Shown here: one piece after another, positions 1 through 4,863 of the stretch
Layout: each line of letters starts with the position of its first letter
How positions within the stretch are numbered: the first letter of the stretch is position 1
NCBI GenBank assembly: GCA_013698165.1
Contig: JACCVN010000140.1
Coordinates: 1-5,179 of the forward strand
Reading direction: 5' to 3'
Origin: Parachlamydiaceae bacterium
GTDB lineage: Bacteria; Chlamydiota; Chlamydiia; Chlamydiales; Parachlamydiaceae
DNA length: 5,179 nucleotides
Made by a program: the position numbers and the translations under genes
The notes under the pieces: model-generated
Told to the model about the DNA's origin: nothing
Databases searched by the model: none
Seen by the model: the letters and a program-made list of their open reading frames with translations, nothing else

Positions 1-82
1 ATAGTAACTCTCCAGGTAACTCCCTCATACTGATCAATTTTTACCATATCGAAGACTTAGATTCAAGAAAGTGTTGTATAAA

Positions 83-120
83 CAGCTCGCATTTTAGGTA
101 CTGTCTCAACTTTCGAGCTG
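83..120 (-). terminator. Weak terminator-like hairpin after the serpin gene
   Basis: A perfect 7-bp inverted repeat, CAGCTCG at 83-89 and CGAGCTG at 114-120, lies 11 nt beyond the serpin stop codon. Read on the minus strand, the right-hand arm of the hairpin is followed by TTTATAC, a short U-rich tail. The 24-nt loop is long for an intrinsic terminator and the U tract is poor, so this may only be a weak end-of-operon structure. Confidence 0.3.
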
Positions 121-131
121 CCCTCTATTTC

Positions 132-1403
132 TTAAAATTGCGGCTGAGTAACTTTACCCATAAATAATATTCCTCCGGATGTTTTATCGAGTATAAAAAA
201 CATAAAAGGATGATCTACAAGGAATATTTCGGAACTTCCGATCACTGCAGACTTACTAACAGCTATGATTCCTGCCGCAGCAGCAGCTTCAGTGCCTTTT
301 TCATTGACCATTATATAGCTTTTTTGCACGATCTTGCTTATTTTTAAATCTTGAAGGCCATTGATCTTTGAAAAATCTGCGTTATCAGAAAAAGGAGCTA
401 CCATTCCCATTTTAGCCAAAATTCCATCAAAGGAAAAGGCTGAAACAATTTTAAATTTTGGCATCGAAATGATGAGTTGTGTTGGAGCCATCTTACTAAT
501 CCAGCTCTGCAGATTTTGTTCATTAATTTTCTTTTCAAACATTGAGAGCCCAAAAATGTCTTTTGGCAAAATGACATACATCGACACATCAAGACCTTCA
601 GAATTTCGAGAATCATAAGGCAGTTCAACTATTGAAAAATCACTGCCTTTTAGATAAGAAAATGTCCCTGTAACAGTCATCATGGGGACAGTCATACTTT
701 TAGACTCATGCGGATAAAAAGGAGTCTGTCGCGTAAAATCTTCATTGAAGGGCTTTAACCATTTTCCACGCATATAGATCGTACTGATAAGAAGCATACG
801 AGTAATATTTGGGATCTCTCCGCGGTCAAAAAGCTGAGGGATTTTCCCTTGCGTACGTTCTTTGATCCAAGTATTGATTTCTATGCGAGCTTCCTCGGCA
901 TGGGATGTAAAATCTACATTTTTAAGCTGCCCTCGGAAATCATTAGCAATACTTTTAGAAAATAAAGGCAATATAGGGTGTCCATGCTGAATCCACAATG
1001 AATTTGCGATACTTAGAGACAGGTCATCATTGAGCTTCCTTGGATCTTTTGTCACTGTTTTTGTGAGAAGATTAAACGAAGGACCTATAGAATCTCCTCT
1101 CAAAGGAAAACGCAAAACCCTCGCCATTTGAGATTGGGTCGATCCATCAGCCCCTGCATAGACCATTCCGAGGCCAATGGAAAGACTATAAGGAGAAAAT
1201 ACTAAATTTTCTTCACCATTTTTGATTTCTTGAAAGATCTGAAATCCCAAGTTATTGCTAGCCAATACTAGTGATTGACCTTGATTCATGGAAGGTAAAT
1301 TGATTTCAGTTTTTTTATTCGCTTGATTTCCATCATTCTGAGGACTCTGAGCATCAAGGAGTAACGTTGCCAAGAGGGCATAGCAAATCAGGAAATAGTT
1401 CAT
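132..1403 (-). CDS. Secreted serpin-family protease inhibitor
   Basis: This 423-residue protein is a serpin, a suicide inhibitor of serine (sometimes cysteine) proteases. Residues 1-18 form a hydrophobic export signal with a plausible cut after A18; the n-region lacks a positive charge, so the signal is atypical. A polar linker to about residue 45 precedes the serpin fold, which explains the excess over the usual ~370-390. Hallmarks: the shutter motif NLVFSPYS (66-73), IYMRGKW (209-215), the hinge EKGTEAAAAAG (368-378), and FLVDHPFMFFI (394-404), which fits the classical serpin signature; the C-terminus ends FMGKVTQPQF as in canonical serpins. The Ala-rich hinge predicts a true inhibitor rather than a non-inhibitory member. 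Counting from E368 as P17 puts P1-P1' at K384-S385, suggesting trypsin-like targets. The ATG is preceded by GGAG at 9 nt spacing. It is the last gene of the minus-strand cluster, 51 nt after the CPBP protease. Family assignment is very secure; target and location are inferred. Confidence 0.96.
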   Translation of the reverse strand: MNYFLICYALLATLLLDAQSPQNDGNQANKKTEINLPSMNQGQSLVLASNNLGFQIFQEIKNGEENLVFSPYSLSIGLGMVYAGADGSTQSQMARVLRFPLRGDSIGPSFNLLTKTVTKDPRKLNDDLSLSIANSLWIQHGHPILPLFSKSIANDFRGQLKNVDFTSHAEEARIEINTWIKERTQGKIPQLFDRGEIPNITRMLLISTIYMRGKWLKPFNEDFTRQTPFYPHESKSMTVPMMTVTGTFSYLKGSDFSIVELPYDSRNSEGLDVSMYVILPKDIFGLSMFEKKINEQNLQSWISKMAPTQLIISMPKFKIVSAFSFDGILAKMGMVAPFSDNADFSKINGLQDLKISKIVQKSYIMVNEKGTEAAAAAGIIAVSKSAVIGSSEIFLVDHPFMFFILDKTSGGILFMGKVTQPQF

Positions 1404-1454
1404 GAGCTAATTCTCCATTTTGGATGTACACTCCACAGTTCAGGAGATGTATGA

Positions 1455-2342
1455 TTATACTGACACACTTTCCATTTGTAAAGTGATCGTAGTGACACTA
1501 ATGAAATTAAAAGTTGCGTGCAAACCAATTGAGGCCCATAGGCTATGCTGGCGTTCCACAAGAAATCCAAGAAAGCATGAGAGCAAAAACAATACAGGGA
1601 TTAGTTCAAGGTTGTGCCAACCATGTGTCGTTGAAAGATGAAAGGTTGCAAACAAAAGCGATGTCCCAGCAATAGCCCAAGGAAGACTTATTTTTGTCTT
1701 CAGCCATTGTTGAAAATAACCGCGAAATAATAGCTCTTCAGCAAAAGGTACAGCTATGAAAAGCCCTAAAAATGTCAGCACAAATTGCCAGGGATTTTTA
1801 AATGTATTCTTAAAGAGCTGTACAGCCACCTGATCAACTTCAGGAGGGTGGAAAGCATATTCAACAATCTTCATCATAATCATTCCTAATACTATGACGA
1901 AAGGAAATGCCAAAAACCATGTTACCACGCCTACAGAGAAGTCATGCAAATTTAGCGTTAATTTATTTCCAGAACGTTCAGCTCCCGATATTGAACTAAC
2001 AAAATAAGGATTAAAATTTTTTGCGAACCACCAAATCGCCGGGGCTGATAGATAGATAGTCACAATGTAAAGCCATGATTGTTGACTTTCACTAATCTGA
2101 GTAATAGAGCCTTGGCCGCTAAGGAATGCTATTGCAATGTACGCAAGCGACGGTATTATGATGATTTGAAGCGCCAAAAAAACAACAAAAATCATGATGA
2201 CATGGACAAAAGAAGGAATATCTCGGAATACAGCAGGCCCCTTAGGTAAGGCATAAAATCCATACCAAATTCCCGCCCCTAAACTGAGTAGCATTAGCAC
2301 AACGGCATTGATAAATTGCAAAAGCTCAGGTTCTAGTTCCAA
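1455..2342 (-). CDS. CPBP (CAAX/Abi) family intramembrane metalloprotease
   Basis: This 295-residue polytopic membrane protein has the motifs of the CPBP family (type II CAAX prenyl endopeptidase, Rce1-like). In order these are EELLFR (E202, E203, R207), FATFH (F231 to H235) and HATFN (H275, N279), the residues expected to coordinate metal and activate water. About eight hydrophobic segments are visible, near residues 8-30, 44-73, 90-107, 136-160, 186-201, 219-235, 246-262 and 267-285, with the motifs in the C-terminal half as usual. In bacteria this family includes bacteriocin-immunity and membrane-protein-processing members; the substrate here cannot be read from sequence. The start is TTG at 2340-2342: the frame has an in-frame TAA just upstream (the stop of the lipoprotein gene), GGTGGA lies 3 nt before it, and the next in-frame ATG (residue 17) would cut into the first membrane segment. 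It lies 12 nt after the lipoprotein gene, so translational coupling is likely. Confidence 0.93.
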   Translation of the reverse strand: MELEPELLQFINAVVLMLLSLGAGIWYGFYALPKGPAVFRDIPSFVHVIMIFVVFLALQIIIIPSLAYIAIAFLSGQGSITQISESQQSWLYIVTIYLSAPAIWWFAKNFNPYFVSSISGAERSGNKLTLNLHDFSVGVVTWFLAFPFVIVLGMIMMKIVEYAFHPPEVDQVAVQLFKNTFKNPWQFVLTFLGLFIAVPFAEELLFRGYFQQWLKTKISLPWAIAGTSLLFATFHLSTTHGWHNLELIPVLFLLSCFLGFLVERQHSLWASIGLHATFNFISVTTITLQMESVSV

Positions 2343-2354
2343 TATTCCACCGTT

Positions 2355-3071
2355 TTAGTTTAGTCCTTCGATCACAGTTTCAATGCGGCAAGCCAAATCG
2401 CGAACTAAGCGCTTATGTGCTTGTGCCATAGGAGTGGACTGAAAACCTGGAGTTCCCCAGCGTAGGCGTTCATAGTCTAAACGCTCCGCATCTGCAGGAA
2501 TCATAGAGTTACTTGTGAATATTTCCTGTAGAATAACTCTTGGGCAATCAGATCTAAGGGCAATCACACGCAATCGCATTTTCATTTGCAGCATGGAACT
2601 GCAGCGAGCACTTTGCGCAGGAAAACATGCAGATACTTTTTCTCGCTCAAAGGGCACAAGAGCATGCTCTATTAACTCAAGGGCCACAAGGTAATTAACT
2701 TGCTGAAATTGCCGTGTAAATTCTAAATCGGTACTAAAATAATCGGATGATCTGATATTTTGTGCAATATTTGAGACTTCACCCTCTGGCTGTAAAAATA
2801 CATTGCCATTATACATTAGCTGGTAGCGCAAGGTATCGCTCAGCTCTTGATCGAGATGCCAAGGCACATAGTAGTCTGAGGAATCGATCACTGAGATCAA
2901 GGCGACACTAGGTTTGGGAATCCCTTCATAAGTATAGGGTATAGGCTCTTCAGTACAAGGTATAAGCTCTTCAGTACAGGGTATAAGCTCTTCCGGGTAA
3001 GTCGGTGGACATATCCTGTTGCAGCTAGCTGCTATAAAGGATAACAGTAATACGGTAAGTATACGCATCAT
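2355..3071 (-). CDS. Small Cys-rich lipoprotein with 7-residue N-terminal repeats
   Basis: A predicted 238-residue lipoprotein. Residues 1-16 (Met-Met-Arg, then a Leu/Ile-rich core) end in the lipobox IAASC, giving lipidation at C17. The frame stays open upstream to a TTG near 3122, but the ATG at 3069-3071 is preferred because AAGGAG lies 9 nt before it and it makes the signal peptide start correctly. Right after the lipobox come tandem heptads EELIPCT, EELIPCT and EEPIPYT (residues 27-47), then a degenerate YEGIP. The rest (about 53-238) is a soluble alpha/beta-looking domain with Cys at 149, 157, 176 and 228. With C21, C32 and C39 this makes seven Cys besides the lipidated one, so disulfides are possible. 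I do not recognise a named family and assign no function. It is the first gene of the minus-strand cluster and shares its frame with the protease gene 12 nt downstream. The lipoprotein call is strong; the role is unknown. Confidence 0.8.
   Translation of the reverse strand: MMRILTVLLLSFIAASCNRICPPTYPEELIPCTEELIPCTEEPIPYTYEGIPKPSVALISVIDSSDYYVPWHLDQELSDTLRYQLMYNGNVFLQPEGEVSNIAQNIRSSDYFSTDLEFTRQFQQVNYLVALELIEHALVPFEREKVSACFPAQSARCSSMLQMKMRLRVIALRSDCPRVILQEIFTSNSMIPADAERLDYERLRWGTPGFQSTPMAQAHKRLVRDLACRIETVIEGLN
2938..2999 (-). repeat. 21-bp tandem repeat inside the lipoprotein gene
   Basis: On the plus strand a 21-bp unit beginning GGTATAAGCTCTTC starts at 2938, 2959 and 2980. The first two units differ at only two of 21 positions, and the third diverges after about 14 bases. 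On the coding strand each unit encodes one heptad (EELIPCT, EELIPCT, EEPIPYT), so copy-number change keeps the frame. Confidence 0.9.
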
Positions 3072-3162
3072 GAGTGTTAGCTCCTTCGGAAACATTTTTC
3101 TATTTGCCAACCAAGGTACCAAATGCCTATGTTAATCTCAACTGACATATAGGATAAAAACC
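3072..3162. promoter_or_regulatory. Divergent intergenic region with promoters for both directions
   Basis: This 91-nt gap separates two divergently read genes and must hold the start signals for the lipoprotein-protease-serpin cluster (minus) and the methyltransferase (plus). A plausible plus-strand promoter is TTGCCA (3104-3109), 18 nt, TATGTT (3128-3133), placing transcription about 25 nt before the methyltransferase ATG. AGGA at 3151-3154 serves as its ribosome binding site. No equally good minus-strand -10/-35 pair stands out, so I do not place one. Confidence 0.4.
3081..3086 (-). promoter_or_regulatory. Strong Shine-Dalgarno deciding the lipoprotein start
   Basis: The minus strand reads AAGGAG here, exactly 9 nt before the ATG at 3069-3071. 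This supports the start that places a lipoprotein signal peptide at the N-terminus over the upstream TTG near 3122, which would add 17 residues before the signal. Confidence 0.75.
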
Positions 3163-4146
3163 ATGCCAAATCCATTTAAAATTGTCTCTCAAGACAACAA
3201 AAAAACTCAACAGACTAATAATAAGCCGCATACAACATCCAAGGGACAAGAGTTCCAAGCCAGATTTGATCGTTTATGGTTGACAGATCCTCGACAATTT
3301 AACCCCTTACGCAACTGCATGGAAAAAGAAAGACTCGTACGCACTGAGAATCTCATTAAAAATCACACTTCTTTGAAAGATAAGGTGGCTGTCGATTTGG
3401 GTTGCGGCGAAGGAATTTTTTCCAAAATAATTCGGGATGCCGGCGCTCAGGTTGAATCGGTCGACATTTCTAGTAATGCTTTAAAAGCGTTGCAAAGTGA
3501 TGGGAACGAAGGGATCAAAGTTATCCAGGATTTTCTTCCTCATACTTCTTTGGAAGACAATAAATACGACCTTGTTATCGCGATGGATCTTATAGGTTAT
3601 ATTCCCATTATTGAACATCGATTGTTCATGTCTGAGTTATCCCGTTTGGTGAAATCAGAAGGTTTTGTCGTCTGTTCTACATCGCTTGATATCAATACGC
3701 AAGATGCAATTCAAAGCTTCGGATCTTTAGCAGAAACAGAGTTTACTATTTCAGAATGGAAATTCAATTACCATGCTTTACACATCCGCATAAGCAACTT
3801 TTTTAAAGCTCCGGCCCGCTTTGCCAAGGCCTGGAAAGATCATCAGCATCGCAAACAGCAGCTTTCAAAGAAGTCCGGTTTTGACAAATGGTGGTATTCA
3901 ATGAACACCTCCAAATTTTTGGGATGGTTTTGGAATGGGATGCAGTATTTAGCCTATCCTATTGTTTCAATATTGGAAAATAACCGAATGGTACTCTTAG
4001 GGTTAGAAAAAATCTGCCGTTTCCTGTGGACCGATAGCGGCATCAGCCACGCAATCTTCATCGGACAACGCCGACCGCTCATCCCTGCTACAAAAGAAGA
4101 GTTATTGGCTATCGAACCCAAACATAAACGACAGGTTTGGGAGTAG
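3163..4146 (+). CDS. Class I SAM-dependent methyltransferase with Trp-rich C-terminal part
   Basis: A 327-residue cytoplasmic protein with no signal peptide. A polar, low-complexity N-terminus (about 1-28, rich in Lys, Asn, Gln, Thr) precedes a Rossmann methyltransferase core at about 70-175. Motif I is VDLGCGEG (77-84), the SAM-binding glycine loop. The acidic residue at the end of strand 2 is D101 in VESVDIS. YDLVIAMDLIGYI (135-147) matches motif II and the following helix, and LVKSEGFVVCS (162-172) matches the strand-5 region. The arrangement resembles the UbiG/Methyltransf_11 type, but I see nothing that fixes the substrate (quinone, lipid, small molecule or protein). The C-terminal ~150 residues extend beyond the core and are aromatic-rich, with WW at 243-244 and GWFWNGMQYLAY (254-265); this may bind a hydrophobic substrate or the membrane surface. 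The ATG has AGGA upstream at 8 nt. It is transcribed away from the serpin cluster and followed by repeats, so it is probably monocistronic. Confidence 0.92.
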   Translation: MPNPFKIVSQDNKKTQQTNNKPHTTSKGQEFQARFDRLWLTDPRQFNPLRNCMEKERLVRTENLIKNHTSLKDKVAVDLGCGEGIFSKIIRDAGAQVESVDISSNALKALQSDGNEGIKVIQDFLPHTSLEDNKYDLVIAMDLIGYIPIIEHRLFMSELSRLVKSEGFVVCSTSLDINTQDAIQSFGSLAETEFTISEWKFNYHALHIRISNFFKAPARFAKAWKDHQHRKQQLSKKSGFDKWWYSMNTSKFLGWFWNGMQYLAYPIVSILENNRMVLLGLEKICRFLWTDSGISHAIFIGQRRPLIPATKEELLAIEPKHKRQVWE

Positions 4147-4163
4147 AGTTCGATTGCTAAATG

Positions 4164-4181
4164 TGATTATTCAGCTAATCA
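4164..4181 (+). other. Small hairpin just after the methyltransferase stop
   Basis: TGATTA (4164-4169) pairs with TAATCA (4176-4181) around a 6-nt loop, 18 nt beyond the stop codon. The stem is AT-rich and no T-run follows on the plus strand, so it is not a convincing intrinsic terminator. It may only protect the 3' end of the mRNA or be chance. Confidence 0.25.
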
Positions 4182-4185
4182 GGAA

Positions 4186-4262
4186 CAAATAAACTACCAC
4201 AGAGCCCGCAGAGAGGGGTTTACAGAACCTAGCTCACGCAAAACGTAGCTTGGCATTCCGAT
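4186..4262. repeat. Intergenic direct repeat, copy 1 (77 bp)
   Basis: Matches 4349-4424 with four substitutions and one 1-nt gap. It contains a doubled motif, CCACAGAG then CGCAGAG, followed by GGGGTTTACA and an imperfect hairpin (AGCT...ACG against CGT...AGCT). Weaker similarity extends upstream to about 4177. No ORF of note crosses it. It looks like a member of a dispersed intergenic repeat family; only two members fall in this window. Confidence 0.92.
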
Positions 4263-4270
4263 GCCGAGTT
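4247..4270. other. 10-bp stem with UCCG tetraloop at the end of repeat copy 1
   Basis: AGCTTGGCAT (4247-4256) can pair along all ten positions, with two G-U wobbles, with ATGCCGAGTT (4261-4270) around TCCG. The stem straddles the right edge of repeat copy 1. There is no T-run after it, so it is not a standard terminator. Copy 2 lacks this fold because its end has diverged. Confidence 0.5.
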
Positions 4271-4348
4271 TGGAGTGCCCAAAATAAAGGCCATGCAAAC
4301 AGACTTTGGAACTCGGACGTGGCTTGAAAAAGGTATGGGGAATTAGAG

Positions 4349-4424
4349 CAAATAAACTACCACAGAGCCCACAGAGAGGGGTTTACAAACCTAGCTCACG
4401 CAACACGTAGCTTGGCTTCCCGAT
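4349..4424. repeat. Intergenic direct repeat, copy 2 (76 bp)
   Basis: Same orientation as the copy at 4186-4262, about 163 bp downstream. This copy keeps a cleaner internal doublet, CCACAGAGC then CCACAGAGA (9-bp period). The 86 bases between the two copies hold no gene that I can see, only a 7-bp inverted repeat (CCGAGTT 4264-4270, AACTCGG 4310-4316). Confidence 0.92.
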
Positions 4425-4504
4425 CATGCTTTTCACTTAATCTTTTTTTGAGCCTTGCAAGCCAATGTACTGGTGAGTGCATCGAGTATGAAGTAAAAGA
4501 GAAG

Positions 4505-4520
4505 AACCCTTGTCAGGATT
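4505..4520 (-). terminator. Terminator-like hairpin, left arm, facing left
   Basis: On the minus strand AATCC (4516-4520) pairs, with one U-G wobble, with GGGTT (4505-4509) around TGACAA. It is followed by CTTCTCTTTT. It is the mirror copy of the right-arm hairpin and slightly weaker. The stem is only five pairs, so efficiency is uncertain. Confidence 0.4.
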
Positions 4521-4539
4521 ATGAGGGCAATGTGTTCAC

Positions 4540-4585
4540 CCGTAGCTGCGGCAGTTTACGCTAACGCTCGCGTGCCTTGGTACGG
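4540..4585. other. Structured stem-loop made by a 41-nt insertion in the left copy
   Basis: Relative to the right copy, the left copy has 41 extra bases (4548-4588) between CCGTAGCT and AGGGTG, bounded by GCT on both sides. With the flank they fold: CCGTA (4540-4544) with TACGG (4581-4585), GGCA (4550-4553) with TGCC (4573-4576), and inside that ACGC (4558-4561) with GCG (4570-4572). The piece is more GC-rich than its surroundings and codes for nothing evident. Confidence 0.55.
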
Positions 4586-4745
4586 GCTAGGGTGTTGTTT
4601 TTATGCAGTAAATATCGGGATAAAATCACAAACTTCTAAGTTAATCATTGCATCGCCATATACACAATAAATCCACATGAAGGAATGTGTCGAAAACAGC
4701 ACAAAAACAACACCCTAGCTACGGATAAGCAAAACAACTCCTCAT

Positions 4746-4771
4746 AACCCTGAAAAGGGTTCTTCTTTTTT
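4746..4771 (+). terminator. Intrinsic terminator-like hairpin, right arm, facing right
   Basis: AACCC (4746-4750) pairs with GGGTT (4757-4761) around TGAAAA, followed by CTTCTTTTTTAT. The stem is short but GC-closed at the loop, and the U tract is good. It would stop plus-strand transcripts coming through the repeat region before the promoter of the next gene. Confidence 0.55.
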
Positions 4772-4807
4772 ATTTGTTCTCAGATTTTGAAAGCAAGGAA
4801 AGGGCAA

Positions 4808-4836
4808 TTTACAAATTCACATAGACTGTATATAAG
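4808..4836 (+). promoter_or_regulatory. Sigma70-type promoter for the gene at the right edge
   Basis: TTTACA (4808-4813) and TATAAG (4831-4836) each match the consensus at 5 of 6 positions and are spaced by exactly 17 nt. Transcription would start near 4843, about 20-30 nt before the start codon of the next gene, and the element lies downstream of the right-arm terminator. Confidence 0.6.
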
Positions 4837-4863
4837 AAATAATAAACGCCTTTTTAAGAGATC

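Larger units (their letters stand above)
4495..4771. repeat. 277-bp inverted-repeat element of two head-facing copies of one unit
   Basis: The outer arms 4495-4526 and 4740-4771 are inverted repeats matching at 29 of 32 positions. The inner arms 4586-4602 and 4703-4719 match perfectly over 17 bp. The order is conserved in both halves: an A-rich edge, AAGAACCCT, TTATGAGG, a variable 13-15 nt, CCGTAGCT, then AGGGTGTTGTTTTT. Each half is therefore a copy of one ~68-nt unit, the left plus-oriented and the right inverted. The central 100 nt (4603-4702) show no ORF and only a small CACAT/ATGTG hairpin (4674-4689). I see no transposase and no clear target duplication at the edges. It could be a MITE-like non-autonomous element, a REP/BIME-like pair of repeats, or the locus of a structured RNA. 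Confidence 0.88.

Noticed and set aside
1..47. Minus-strand ATG at 45-47 with an open frame running off the left edge (begins MVKIDQYEGVTW)
   Set aside because: Only 15 codons are visible and there is no Shine-Dalgarno before the ATG, so it cannot be told from chance; it could be the first codons of a gene beyond the window.
3..164. Plus-strand frame open from the left edge into the serpin 3' end
   Set aside because: It overlaps a certain gene on the opposite strand, has no recognisable protein character and would need to converge across the serpin C-terminal codons.
361..628. Plus- and minus-strand short ORFs inside the serpin gene
   Set aside because: They lie wholly within serpin coding sequence in other frames and show no domain, signal or ribosome binding site of their own.
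1420..1641. Plus-strand 73-codon ORF over the end of the CPBP protease gene
   Set aside because: It is antisense to a well-supported gene, and its translation lacks any motif.
3072..3122. 17-residue N-terminal extension of the lipoprotein from an upstream TTG
   Set aside because: It would bury the signal peptide, while the ATG at 3069-3071 has AAGGAG at ideal spacing.
4186..4424. CRISPR array
   Set aside because: There are only two repeat copies, each about 77 bp with mismatches and one unequal spacer of 86 bp, and no cas gene; this is a dispersed intergenic repeat.
4440..4461. T-run at 4442-4449 next to the palindrome CTTGCAAG as a terminator
   Set aside because: The palindrome lies on the wrong side of the T-run for plus-strand termination, and for the minus strand the run reads as A.
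4495..4771. Insertion sequence
   Set aside because: The inverted arms resemble IS ends, but the element is 277 bp with no transposase ORF and no visible target duplication, so at most it is non-autonomous.
4147..4860. tRNA or rRNA gene in the long non-coding gap
   Set aside because: I found no cloverleaf with a T-loop GTTCRA-type motif and acceptor pairing, and no rRNA signature; repeats and hairpins account for the structure seen.
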